DNA from: Prosthecobacter algae
GTDB taxonomy: Bacteria > Verrucomicrobiota > Verrucomicrobiia > Verrucomicrobiales > Verrucomicrobiaceae
Direction: 5' to 3'
Length of the DNA: 64,000 nt
Assembly: GCF_039542385.1 (NCBI RefSeq)
Contig: NZ_BAABIA010000002.1
Span: forward strand, 1 to 64,000
In this document: positions 8,194 to 16,299 of the stretch, one piece after another
Position numbering within the stretch: position 1 is the first letter of the stretch
Layout: the number at the start of each line of letters is the position of its first letter
The notes under the pieces: generated by a model
Seen by the model: only the letters and a program-made list of their open reading frames with translations
Database searches by the model: none
Told to the model about the DNA's origin: nothing
Translations under genes and position numbers: made by a program

Positions 8194-8465
8194 ATCCCTC
8201 GCAATGTTTGATGCACATCAGCCGCAGAAAGCGTCTTTCCGACTTCCATATCTGTCAGGCCCTGACGAATGGATTTAAGTGTCTCCAGCTCCTCCATAGC
8301 CTCGATCATTTTCTCATAAGAGCGTTTGCCCAGTAGCACGGCTTCAGCCTTTCCATTGACCGTTAATACCTCAGGGCGGCCTGTTTTGTTTACCCGCAGA
8401 AGATGCGCTTTGGCGTTACGCTGAAATTCTGTCAGCGGGTGTATGTCCTGGATGTGAATCGTCAT
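8190..8465 (-). CDS. Phd/YefM-family antitoxin
   Basis: 91 aa. The first 50 residues show the Phd/YefM fold: HPLTEFQRNAKAHLLRVNKTGRPEVLTVNGKAEAVLLGKRSYEKMIEA (quoted in parts: TEFQRNAKAHL, PEVLTVNGKAEAVLL, YEKMIEAME). The C-terminal tail would neutralise ParE. It also acts as autorepressor in characterised systems. Coupled to the toxin by a 4-nt overlap and transcribed from a promoter with the TTGCAA -35 box seen at two other loci of this element. Confidence 0.87.
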   Translation of the reverse strand: MTIHIQDIHPLTEFQRNAKAHLLRVNKTGRPEVLTVNGKAEAVLLGKRSYEKMIEAMEELETLKSIRQGLTDMEVGKTLSAADVHQTLRGM

Positions 8466-8497
8466 TTGTGAACCCCACTAAATAAGCATTGAATTTC

Positions 8498-8526
8498 ATG
8501 TTACCATATTTTTGGGTGAATTGCAA
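8498..8526 (-). promoter_or_regulatory. promoter of the phd-parE operon
   Basis: Minus-strand TTGCAA (8521-8526), 17-nt spacer, TAACAT (8498-8503), about 33 nt upstream of the antitoxin ATG. Confidence 0.55.
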
Positions 8527-8542
8527 GTTCTCATAAGCCATC

Positions 8543-8623
8543 GGAGGGAAAAGCCTTTCCCTCGCACCTACGCTGTGCGGCGCTACCCATTCTAACGGGA
8601 AGTGTCCCGTAACGCCCTCGCCC
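8543..8623. repeat. dispersed 81-bp repeat, copy 2
   Basis: Second copy of the 5822-5902 repeat, in the same orientation. The hairpin ACGGGA/TCCCGT is perfectly paired here, where copy 1 has a G-U pair, so the stem is preserved although the sequence changed. Confidence 0.8.
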
Positions 8624-8944
8624 ACCGCATGGCGCAGGCAGTCTCTCCAAAACCGCTACCGCGCAGGAGAGCCAGCCCACGCCATTGCAGCCTTCTGCAT
8701 CACCAGATGAAGCTGCCTGATACGCTCCCGGCAAAGCCGTCCACTGCTCATTCACTTCATCCCATGATGATCCTTCCTGCCTAACGGCAGGTATTGCCGC
8801 CGCCCCGTTTTTTTCATCACTCGGCGGCTCTGAAGCCTTCAGACGTTCAGCCCGTCAAGGGCATCCAAAGGCTGTCCCTAAAGGGCACCCTCCTTTGAAC
8901 CCTCCCTATGACTGTCTGCCCGTTCCTCCGGCGGTTGGTCGGTA
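8624..8944. other. 320-nt leader region upstream of ardC
   Basis: No believable gene. It holds a small perfect hairpin CCTGCC-TAAC-GGCAGG at 8776-8791 and a run of GC-rich sequence leading to the ardC inverted repeat. An in-frame extension of ardC to 8908 is open but lacks a ribosome-binding site. Confidence 0.5.
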
Positions 8945-8979
8945 GGTTTTGCGCGCGCGTGCGTGCTTTTCGCAAAACC
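8945..8979. promoter_or_regulatory. inverted repeat upstream of ardC (copy 1)
   Basis: GGTTTTGCG (8945-8953) pairs exactly with CGCAAAACC (8971-8979) across an alternating GC/GT loop, ending 5 nt before the AGGAGG ribosome-binding site. The second ardC copy has the equivalent structure at 63950-63982, which argues for a conserved operator or RNA hairpin. Confidence 0.65.
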
Positions 8980-8997
8980 GAAACAGGAGGAACTAAC

Positions 8998-9900
8998 ATG
9001 AAGACATCAGACATCTATGAACAAGTAACAGACCGCATCATCACCCAGCTCGAACAGGGCATCGCCCCCTGGAAGTCGCCTTATTTTTCCAAGGTCGGAT
9101 TCCCCCGGAATTTCTCCACAGGCAAAGCCTATCAGGGCATTAACGTCTTTTTGCTTGGAAGCCACCGCTTCACCTCGCCCTACTTCCTCACCTTCATTCA
9201 AGCCAAGGAGCTTGGCGGGCATGTGCGCAAAGGCGAACGCGGTTCCCTTGTCGTCAAATACGGCACCTACACGAAGCAGGATGAAGACGCGCCAGCCCAG
9301 AACGAGGAAGAAGCCGAAACACGCCGCTTCCTCATGGGCTACACCGTGTTCCATGCCTCGCAGATCGAAGGCATCGAGTTCCCTGCCCCGGAGAACTTGC
9401 CGGAGCTTTCTCTGACTGAAAAGACCGACCGCGCCCGCGAGATCATCGCCGGGATGCCGAAGCCCCCAGTGATCCGTTACGGCAGCGCAATCCCCTGCTA
9501 TCGTCCCGCAACTGATAGCGTTCACATGCCGGAGCCCGGCTTTTTCAGCAGTGAGGAGGCACTTTTCTCAACCCTCTTTCATGAACTGGCTCACAGCACC
9601 GGCCACGCCTCACGGCTTGCCAGAACGTCCCTGCTTGAGAATAAAGGCATTGATGCGGAAGGCGACACCGCCCGCAAAGTCTATGCCGAGGAAGAACTGG
9701 TTGCCGAGATGGCCGCAGCCTTCCTGAATGCCCATGCAGGCATCATGGAAGATGAACACGCCAACTCTGCCGCCTACCTGCAAAGCTGGATAAACGCTCT
9801 CAAATCCAAGGACGCCAAAGGCTGGGTTATCCGCGCAGCCTCTCAGGCGCAAAAGGCAGCTAACCACATCCTCAACATTCAACCGGAGGTGCAGCCATGA
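8998..9900 (+). CDS. ardC: ArdC-type antirestriction protein (ssDNA-binding plus zincin-like domain)
   Basis: 300 aa from the ATG eight nucleotides after AGGAGG (8985-8990). The N-terminal ArdC ssDNA-binding domain (SDIYEQVTDRIITQLEQG, then PWKSPY and AYQGINVFLL) is followed by a zincin-like metallopeptidase domain with HELAHSTGH at residues 195-203 and YAEEELVAEMAAAFL near 249-263. ArdC proteins protect incoming single-stranded plasmid DNA against host restriction during conjugation. It is coupled by a 4-nt overlap to a 69-aa gene, which in turn overlaps a 46-aa gene. A diverged paralogue lies at 63031-63930 in opposite orientation. Confidence 0.93.
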   Translation: MKTSDIYEQVTDRIITQLEQGIAPWKSPYFSKVGFPRNFSTGKAYQGINVFLLGSHRFTSPYFLTFIQAKELGGHVRKGERGSLVVKYGTYTKQDEDAPAQNEEEAETRRFLMGYTVFHASQIEGIEFPAPENLPELSLTEKTDRAREIIAGMPKPPVIRYGSAIPCYRPATDSVHMPEPGFFSSEEALFSTLFHELAHSTGHASRLARTSLLENKGIDAEGDTARKVYAEEELVAEMAAAFLNAHAGIMEDEHANSAAYLQSWINALKSKDAKGWVIRAASQAQKAANHILNIQPEVQP

Positions 9901-10106
9901 GCGCGGCACTTCTCCCCCTCGATGATGCCGAGCTGATTGAATCTGTCAGCTTGAGCGATGCCGAGTTTGACGAGCTGGAAAGCCAGCTCGCCATTCGGGC
10001 CGCCTGCCTTGGCTGGACAGGCGACCCCATGCGCCAACCCGTGGCAGTTGTAGCAGCCACGGTGCGCGGCATCCTCGCCAATCGCACAACCTCAGCCAGT
10101 CGATGA
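9897..10106 (+). CDS. small hypothetical protein coupled to ardC (69 aa)
   Basis: 69 aa, acidic at the N-terminus (LPLDDAELIESVSLSDAEFDELESQ) and more hydrophobic after it. Starts inside the ardC stop codon (ATGA) and its own stop overlaps the next start in the same way. No recognisable domain. The second ardC module lacks this gene, so it is not required for the core unit. The tight double overlap supports it being translated. Confidence 0.65.
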   Translation: MSAALLPLDDAELIESVSLSDAEFDELESQLAIRAACLGWTGDPMRQPVAVVAATVRGILANRTTSASR

Positions 10107-10243
10107 ACGCCGTTGTGCAAATCACCGCTCCCCATCTGGGGAGCGTAAAAATCTATCACCGCGTCGTGTCTCTTTCCTGCAACATGGCGCATGGCAGGAA
10201 GCTGCAACTGCATATCGAAGCCCTGCCCCGGTCATATCGTTAA
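10103..10243 (+). CDS. 46-aa conserved mini-protein downstream of ardC
   Basis: 46 codons from the ATG at 10103, which overlaps the preceding stop (ATGA), to TAA at 10241-10243. The peptide begins MNAVVQITAPHLGSV and ends VVSLSCNMAHGRKLQLHIEALPRSYR. A 72-aa homologue follows ardC copy 2 (62816-63034): it begins MNALVRMTGPHKGA and ends AVSLSCRMAHDRKLHLHMEALPR, with an extra 25-residue middle part. Conservation of both ends in an independent copy, and the coupled start in both, make this a real gene rather than a chance frame. Function unknown; the Cys/His content of the C-terminal half might bind metal. Confidence 0.65.
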   Translation: MNAVVQITAPHLGSVKIYHRVVSLSCNMAHGRKLQLHIEALPRSYR

Positions 10244-10358
10244 TGACGGGGGCAGATGCCCGGCAACAGAAGCACCGCTCTCATTCGCTCGCTTTGCCAA
10301 AGGCCTGGTGGAGTCCCCGCCCTGCCCCGCCCTTGGGTGGCCGCATGGATGCGGCAGC

Positions 10359-10388
10359 TTGACTTCGCAAAGCGAAGTTTGTTATACT
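10359..10388 (+). promoter_or_regulatory. promoter with embedded operator for the prepilin gene
   Basis: TTGACT (10359-10364) and TATACT (10383-10388) are spaced by 18 nt. A perfect 7-bp inverted repeat ACTTCGC-AAA-GCGAAGT (10362-10378) sits between the two boxes, where a repressor would block polymerase. Confidence 0.65.
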
Positions 10389-10408
10389 TCCCTCACAGGA
10401 GAGGGAAT

Positions 10409-11167
10409 TTGCAAAATCATCGTTCATCACGTCAGGGCTTCACGCTCGTTGAACTGTCCATTGTGCTGGTTGTTATCGGTCTGCTTATAGGTGGGGTGCT
10501 GATTGGACAGAGCTTGATTGAGTCAGCAAGAATCAATGCACAGATAAGGCAGTTTCAGCAATTTGAGGTGTTAATAATGAATTTTAAAAGCAAATTCAAG
10601 TATCTGCCTGGAGACTCACCGATGTTCACCCCAGCCGGAAATGCTTCTGGACTGGTTAGGGGGTGCTGGTCAGGTTGTGGACCTTCTGGCGAAAGCCAGG
10701 GTTGGAACTTTAACGCAGAGATTGCCGCTTTTTGGAAACATGTTTCTGACGCAGGTTTTGTAGAGGAGAACTACATATTCACGGCAAATGACGGAAGGCC
10801 AGGAATTAATGTTCCAATAGCCGCATATAATGAAAAACCCGATACTGGTGTTTATGCAGCAAACCCAAATGACGACATTTCAACATATCTGAATGTCTGC
10901 TCACACCCCTCCGCAAGCGACTTAATGTGCGCTGATAGCGCTAGTCATAACGCATTCTCTGCCATGACTACACTCGCTATAGATAAAAAACTTGATGATG
11001 GCAGGCCTCGTGCTGGAGCCGTAACAGTTATGACTGGTCCATGGAACAATATGGGGGGCGGCCCAGGATGTGTTACTGGCAATAGCAACAGCGATAACGC
11101 TACTTATGATATAACATCTTCAAATAAAAATGCTTGTAATTTACGCTTGCGCTTAAATAAAAATTAA
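10409..11167 (+). CDS. type IV prepilin-like protein
   Basis: 252 aa starting at a TTG three nucleotides after GGAGAGGG; this gives a 10-residue basic leader (QNHRSSRQG) before the prepilin peptidase site G/FTLVEL, with Glu at +5, followed by the hydrophobic helix SIVLVVIGLLIGGVLIG. The C-terminal domain is pilin-like, with several cysteines (GCWSGCGPS; then NVCSHPS and LMCADS) that could form disulfides. No assembly ATPase, platform or secretin genes lie nearby, so processing would depend on host machinery. The coding sequence is clearly more AT-rich than the flanking element genes, suggesting separate acquisition. It could act in surface attachment or DNA uptake. Confidence 0.8.
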   Translation: MQNHRSSRQGFTLVELSIVLVVIGLLIGGVLIGQSLIESARINAQIRQFQQFEVLIMNFKSKFKYLPGDSPMFTPAGNASGLVRGCWSGCGPSGESQGWNFNAEIAAFWKHVSDAGFVEENYIFTANDGRPGINVPIAAYNEKPDTGVYAANPNDDISTYLNVCSHPSASDLMCADSASHNAFSAMTTLAIDKKLDDGRPRAGAVTVMTGPWNNMGGGPGCVTGNSNSDNATYDITSSNKNACNLRLRLNKN

Positions 11168-11200
11168 TAATTAATCAAAAATTTATGATAGGCCGAAAGG

Positions 11201-12514
11201 TTACAGCTTTTCGCCCCATTCTTTGATTCCGAGTAGTCTGGTTGGCGGACGCGTGGTCTTTGCCACTTCTGCAAAATCGCTGCCATCCAGTTTGACGCGA
11301 TTCAAACCATGCCGCGTTACAAACACGACCTGACCCACTGACTTCATCACCAAAAACACCGGGCCAGCATTGCGCTCCACCAAGCAAGGCTCAGGTGTGA
11401 TGCGTTGCTCTGGCTTGCCCACTTTCTTGAGCCAAGTTCCGCGCAGGCTCGAATCGGGCACATTTCGCGGATACATCAGCGTTTCATCATCAAGCCAGAC
11501 AAACATATCCACACCGGTTGGCATCTCCTCAAACTCCATCGTGTTCAAATCCAACAGCCGCAATCCGGCACTGCTCACACAGAAGAGGCGCTGCCCAGTC
11601 GGTGAAGGGGCCATGACAGCCTTGCAGGGCAATGGCAGAGCTTTGTCTGTCTGCAACTTGCCAGTAGTTCTGTCGAAAATGGCAAGGCTTTTGCCATCCA
11701 CCAGCAACGCACAGCGATTACCGTCAATCCATTGTGCATCTCTTACCTGGCTTTTCCCAATCGGGAATTTGAGAACCTCATCCGTCTGCACGTCATAGTG
11801 ATACACCTCATTGCCTTGCTGCCCCAGCAGCACCCTGCCATCAGGTGAACGCCTCTTTTGGATTCCGTCAGTCGGGATCCGAGTCGGCTTGACCTCGCCT
11901 GTTTCCAGATTGACCCGCAATTGCTGATTCAGGTTCCTGACCGCAATCACCTTGTCGGTCGCCATGATCAGGTTCTCAGCGAAATACTGCTCCAGAAAAA
12001 TGCCCATCGTGGTGATTTGACGCTCATTAACCAGCTTGAGCGCCAAGAGATCCACATCCGCCATCCATACATCCTTGGCTTTCGGATACATGGCCTGCTT
12101 GAATCCATCGGTGAACCCCACCGTATAGCGAGTGCTCAGCGCCGCCTCCTGTGTTCCATCCATCCCGTAACGGGCGATTCCTCGGGGAAAGGTTGCCAGC
12201 AGCTTCTTCGATTCCTTGTCATAAAACAGATCCTTGGGTCTGTCCTCAGAGATCCAGTCCTTGAACAGCACCTCCCCTGTATCGACATCAAAGAGGTCGT
12301 CATCCGCCAGGAAAAGCCGGTCAATTCTCTCCTCAACAACAGCCACCTTTTCAGCCAAAACTTCTTTGGCTATCGTTTCTTGAACCACAGCCTGTTCTCG
12401 CTTTTCAGGAGTGCCAAACAGCCACCACCATGAAAATATGGCTGTGCTGATTCCGATGACCCCAAGAACCAAGGCGACTTTGGGGAATGCTTTGATGTAG
12501 CGCCAGTTGAACAT
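11201..12514 (-). CDS. membrane-anchored beta-propeller-like protein of the relaxase operon
   Basis: 437 aa. A single N-terminal transmembrane helix (VALVLGVIGISTAIFSWWWLF, about 13-33) is followed by a charged linker (EKREQAVVQETIAKEVLAEK) and then repeated short beta segments of about 40 residues such as VLLGQQGNEVYHYDVQTDEV, CALLVDGKSLAIFDRTTGKL and LFCVSSAGLRLLDLNTMEFE, which look like WD40/YncE-type propeller blades. The domain would lie in the periplasm or outside. I do not recognise the family. Its ATG overlaps the preceding stop (TAATG), placing it last in the relaxase operon, so a role in transfer or in sensing mating state is possible but unproven. Confidence 0.65.
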   Translation of the reverse strand: MFNWRYIKAFPKVALVLGVIGISTAIFSWWWLFGTPEKREQAVVQETIAKEVLAEKVAVVEERIDRLFLADDDLFDVDTGEVLFKDWISEDRPKDLFYDKESKKLLATFPRGIARYGMDGTQEAALSTRYTVGFTDGFKQAMYPKAKDVWMADVDLLALKLVNERQITTMGIFLEQYFAENLIMATDKVIAVRNLNQQLRVNLETGEVKPTRIPTDGIQKRRSPDGRVLLGQQGNEVYHYDVQTDEVLKFPIGKSQVRDAQWIDGNRCALLVDGKSLAIFDRTTGKLQTDKALPLPCKAVMAPSPTGQRLFCVSSAGLRLLDLNTMEFEEMPTGVDMFVWLDDETLMYPRNVPDSSLRGTWLKKVGKPEQRITPEPCLVERNAGPVFLVMKSVGQVVFVTRHGLNRVKLDGSDFAEVAKTTRPPTRLLGIKEWGEKL

Positions 12515-12948
12515 TATTCGGAGGGGGTTTCGTCTTCGTCTTCTGCAAACCCCTTCGGCGGGGTAATCGTGATCTTTGAAATGAAAGTCGAGTTCTCTTT
12601 ATGGTCCTGCAGTTCGTGGTCCGCTTCCTTCACCCAGGCGACTCGCTTCTGTTTGATGCCATCAAACAACCTCGGCACCAGCCCTCTTCCCTCTATCGTT
12701 ACCAGATAACCGCCAAACTCGATGTTCAGCCCATTATCCGGGTCATAGACAATCCAGATGATGTCTGAATATGAAAAGCAGGTGCGCAGCCCGTCCCGCG
12801 TCTGGATCTCAAAGAAATGCTCCTGACTGGTCTCACCCACCAGGATCGAGAAAAACTTATCCTCCTGCTCTGTCGGCTGGGATGCAGGCACCGCAGATTT
12901 TTCAGCCTGCTTTCGTCTCAGAATCTCTTCAATCGTGTCAGAAGCCAT
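12514..12948 (-). CDS. hypothetical protein of the relaxase operon (144 aa)
   Basis: 144 aa. The N-terminal 25 residues are charged and helical (TIEEILRRKQAEKSA), the centre is beta-rich (HFFEIQTRDGLRTCFSYSDI, then WIVYDPDNGLNIEFGGYLVTI), and the C-terminus is acidic. The pattern of a small beta-barrel-like body is visible but I do not recognise a family. It starts 6 nt after the relaxase stop and its stop overlaps the next start by 1 nt, so the three genes are almost certainly one transcript. Confidence 0.65.
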   Translation of the reverse strand: MASDTIEEILRRKQAEKSAVPASQPTEQEDKFFSILVGETSQEHFFEIQTRDGLRTCFSYSDIIWIVYDPDNGLNIEFGGYLVTIEGRGLVPRLFDGIKQKRVAWVKEADHELQDHKENSTFISKITITPPKGFAEDEDETPSE

Positions 12949-12954
12949 AATTCT

Positions 12955-15900
12955 TTATTTGCGTGGAGTTGGCGGCGGCGGAGTTGCTGCCTTCTGTTTC
13001 ACTTCCTGTGCCACCTTAGCAGCTTGCTGAGTTGCCTTGCTAGCCTCGACGGCTTTTTGCTTCGTCGAATGGTCAGCAACTTTTGACAAGTTGCTTTGCT
13101 GCAACGCTTTTGGCTTTGCCTGAGTTTGCTGCACCGGCTTTGCCATGCCCTGGGTCGCCGTTTTTGTAGGCCCTGCCTTCTTTTGCTGGTTGTCGTTGGC
13201 GCTTTTGGCTGGAGCCACAGCCTTATCCCAGCCCGTCTTTTCCTTGAAGTGGGAAACAGCCGATTTGTAGGCGTTCACAAGCCGGTTCTGGCGGGGATTG
13301 GTCGCCTGCTTTGCCTCGCCCTTTTCAGCTTTAGGCTCTGGCTTCTTTTCGACCTCAGGAGATTTTTTATTGGTCTCCTTCCCTGCCTGCATTTTCTCTT
13401 TGGTCGAAGTTTTTTGCTCAGTCGGGCGGAGAAAACTCCGCCTCTTGTTGGCGAGGTTCACGCTCTTTTTCTCGGTCCCTTGCGGATGACCTTTGGAGCG
13501 GCTTCGACCATCTGCACTGACCAGCCCGCGCCGCATCTCGACATATTGCCGCCAGCTCATATCGGCATCTTTCTTCGACACATCTTGCTTACGTGCATCC
13601 AGAAGGTTTTTCACATGGTTGCGAGCCTCCCCCTCAGCCTTGCGACTCTGGACGACCTCGCGCCACTGCTTGTTTGGGAGGTCAGAATTCATAGAGGAAA
13701 TATCGCGTTTGCTTATCCCTGCCAGCTCCAGCGCCGATTGGCGGGTCGCTGTATTGCCGACCGCCTCTTGCAGTCCAAGGCGGCTGTCTGTGTAGATCCT
13801 GATGCTCTCTTTGCCACGGCTGACGGAAACATAAAACTGCTCCCGTGAGCTGGCAACGAAGGAATCCTCGCTTTGTGCAACCAAAACGTCGCGAACGCTT
13901 TTGCTCTGTGAAGAGTGCGAAGTCTGGCAATAACCATAGGTGAAGTGTCCGTGGTTGCGGTCCAATTCAGCGCCGTTTGAAAGCACGATGTCGCCGTTCT
14001 TTTTGAACTTCTCGACCGTGAAAACATTGCCATTATTAAGCCTACGATCATTGGCGCTTTTTCCATTACGTGTGATTCGAATTTGCTCACCTTTGCCGAC
14101 ACGGATTTCGCGTTCCTCAAAGACCTGAAATCGCTCCGCGAATTTAATCGGCAGCGGCATCTCACGACCCGTTGAAGACCTTACCAAGGTAATACCGTTT
14201 TCAGAGCGTCCTGTAACAGAAAATATCTCCCCACGGCGGATGCCCTGCGCATTTTGATGGAACTGAAGGACCTGCCCCTCGCGGTAATTCTCCATCCGCT
14301 TCTTGTCTGCACTCTCCCACTGCAAGTTATGCAGCCGGATGAAACTGCGCTCCTCCCCCAGTTTCCCAGCGCTGCGCTTCGCATCTCGAATGGCATCTGT
14401 AACCTTGGCGCTTTCGGCATGAGTTGGAGACACCACCAGTGGCGGGGTGCCTTTGCGGCTCAATTCCATGAAGTCCGCCGCCAATGCCCGGTATCGTTCG
14501 CCATCATCCGCCACCTCGATGATGGCGCCAAGCTTATCCAGGCTCATGAAGGCATTTGGCAAATCGCCCCGGCTCAATGCCGCCACCGCCTTTTTATAGA
14601 CCTCGCCTTCCTGGCGGCGAATTTCGGTTACTTCGGCAATTTTCAGTCCGGCATATTTTTGCAGGAGGCGAAAGGCATCCCCACGAGCGACAGGCGCATG
14701 CTGCCCACTATCGCCTGTCAGGATGATCCTGGTGGAGCTTCCGGCAACCTGCATCAGTTCCCACATTTCACGGGCACCCAGCAAACCCGCTTCATCAATC
14801 CAGATGACCTGTCCCCGCGTCTGGCGTTGCAGGTTTTTGTTCAATAGCAAATGCGCGACCGTGTTAGCCCCAGCGAAACCAGACTCTTGCAGCGTCTCGC
14901 GTGATGCAACTGCCGAGGGAGCAAAAGCAAAGACGCGGCGTCCACTCGCCTCTATTTGCTCAGCCGCTTCCTTCATGAGTGTGGTCTTGCCAACCCCAGC
15001 TCCACCCCTGATGGCAATGACCTGATCCGTTGAGCCCAAGATGTGGCGGACTGCCCCTTTTTGCTCAGCCGACAGCTTCTCATTCCCAAAATGGATTCCG
15101 CCTTTGTTGATGGCGGCACACATGCCCCGACCAGACCGGACAAAGTTGATCAAAGCCACCTCCTCAGCCAACACGTCTAAAGAGGTGCAGAGAACCGTGT
15201 CCTTCACCTTGCCCACGACCATTTCCCGGCGAGACAATTCCCGCCAAACTTGCTCCGGGGTAATTTGCCCCACCCCATAGCGGAGCGCCTCAGCAACCAG
15301 CCGCCTTTGCTCGACCACGGAATTTCTGGCAAACATCTTCTCGGTCGCGTAATCCACCGCCAAAGAAGCCGTGATTTTCTCCGCAGGGCGATTCCCGTCC
15401 CGGTCGAAACGCACCTTCGAGATGATGACCTTTTCTGATTCTGTCAGACGCACTCCCCAGGCGGCAAGCAGGTCGGTATAGGTCATACCATGCCGTTTGC
15501 CCTCACGGGTGGCAGCCCCTAACCCATCTTTCGATTTGGCATCTGTGATGCCTTTTTCTTCCGCAAAGCGCTCAATCTGAGCCGTCCGGCGTGAGAACTT
15601 ATCAATGACAGATTGAGGGATGCCTTCGATTTCCCAGCCTGCCTTCGTCCGGCGGATGCCATAGCCGATGTCCGCCAGTTTCGCCGTCAGTCTGGCATGA
15701 AAGGCAGCCTCACTGTATGGAGCCTCCTTTTTGATGTCGCCGAATTGGGCGGCTTTCCAGCGCTGCTCAACCCCATCAAAAGTGGCATTGAAGGTGAAGC
15801 AGTGGACATGCAGATGAGGGTCGGGAATGCCCCCCACGGGACGGGCAGTGAAATGCACAAACTCAGCCCAGGCAAGATTCCCGGTGGTGCGGTTGACCGC

Positions 15901-16299
15901 CGCCCCGGAGCGCCTGACTCTTGCCCCTGCCCGCTCTTCCATCTCGGTCATGGTCTCTTGAACTGCCGACCTGAACAGCCTCAAGATGTCATCATCACCC
16001 GTGAGGGCATGCAGCACAGAGAGACTTTTTGGCGCATGAAAGTTGATGTCATAACCTACCCGCCGGTCCGCTTTAGTTCGCGGAGTCAGCCGCTCGCCAG
16101 TCGTCGGATGACGGTTTTCAACCAGGGCTGCAAAAGCCTCAGGAGTAACCCCGCCAGAAAGTCCAAGCCTCTCTGCCGCCTTGCCATACCACTTGCCCGC
16201 GACTTCCTGCCCCTCCGAATAATAGTCCTCTCGCTTCAGCCCTTCGGCATAATATTGGCGGGCAGCCGCCGCGCTCTGATGAGACACGACTCGTAACAT
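12955..16299 (-). CDS. MobF/TrwC-type conjugative relaxase with helicase domain
   Basis: 1114 aa. The N-terminal TrwC relaxase domain has tyrosines YY at 16-17 and 26-27 (candidate nicking residues) and the metal-binding HUH motif in PDPHLHVHCF at 159-168. A RecD-like helicase domain follows, with Walker A GGAGVGKTT at about 432-440, Walker B VIWIDEAGLL near 498-507 and downstream helicase motifs including GYCQTSHSSQSKSV. The last 200 residues are low-complexity, rich in Lys, Ala and Gln. It nicks oriT, stays bound to the 5' end and unwinds the strand during transfer. The upstream gap (16300-16581) is the likely oriT. First gene of a three-gene operon. Confidence 0.95.
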   Translation of the reverse strand: MLRVVSHQSAAAARQYYAEGLKREDYYSEGQEVAGKWYGKAAERLGLSGGVTPEAFAALVENRHPTTGERLTPRTKADRRVGYDINFHAPKSLSVLHALTGDDDILRLFRSAVQETMTEMEERAGARVRRSGAAVNRTTGNLAWAEFVHFTARPVGGIPDPHLHVHCFTFNATFDGVEQRWKAAQFGDIKKEAPYSEAAFHARLTAKLADIGYGIRRTKAGWEIEGIPQSVIDKFSRRTAQIERFAEEKGITDAKSKDGLGAATREGKRHGMTYTDLLAAWGVRLTESEKVIISKVRFDRDGNRPAEKITASLAVDYATEKMFARNSVVEQRRLVAEALRYGVGQITPEQVWRELSRREMVVGKVKDTVLCTSLDVLAEEVALINFVRSGRGMCAAINKGGIHFGNEKLSAEQKGAVRHILGSTDQVIAIRGGAGVGKTTLMKEAAEQIEASGRRVFAFAPSAVASRETLQESGFAGANTVAHLLLNKNLQRQTRGQVIWIDEAGLLGAREMWELMQVAGSSTRIILTGDSGQHAPVARGDAFRLLQKYAGLKIAEVTEIRRQEGEVYKKAVAALSRGDLPNAFMSLDKLGAIIEVADDGERYRALAADFMELSRKGTPPLVVSPTHAESAKVTDAIRDAKRSAGKLGEERSFIRLHNLQWESADKKRMENYREGQVLQFHQNAQGIRRGEIFSVTGRSENGITLVRSSTGREMPLPIKFAERFQVFEEREIRVGKGEQIRITRNGKSANDRRLNNGNVFTVEKFKKNGDIVLSNGAELDRNHGHFTYGYCQTSHSSQSKSVRDVLVAQSEDSFVASSREQFYVSVSRGKESIRIYTDSRLGLQEAVGNTATRQSALELAGISKRDISSMNSDLPNKQWREVVQSRKAEGEARNHVKNLLDARKQDVSKKDADMSWRQYVEMRRGLVSADGRSRSKGHPQGTEKKSVNLANKRRSFLRPTEQKTSTKEKMQAGKETNKKSPEVEKKPEPKAEKGEAKQATNPRQNRLVNAYKSAVSHFKEKTGWDKAVAPAKSANDNQQKKAGPTKTATQGMAKPVQQTQAKPKALQQSNLSKVADHSTKQKAVEASKATQQAAKVAQEVKQKAATPPPPTPRK

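Noticed and set aside
8908-8997. N-terminal extension of ardC
   Set aside because: Frame is open but lies upstream of the strong AGGAGG and runs through the conserved inverted repeat; the second copy also has its ribosome-binding site immediately before the later ATG.
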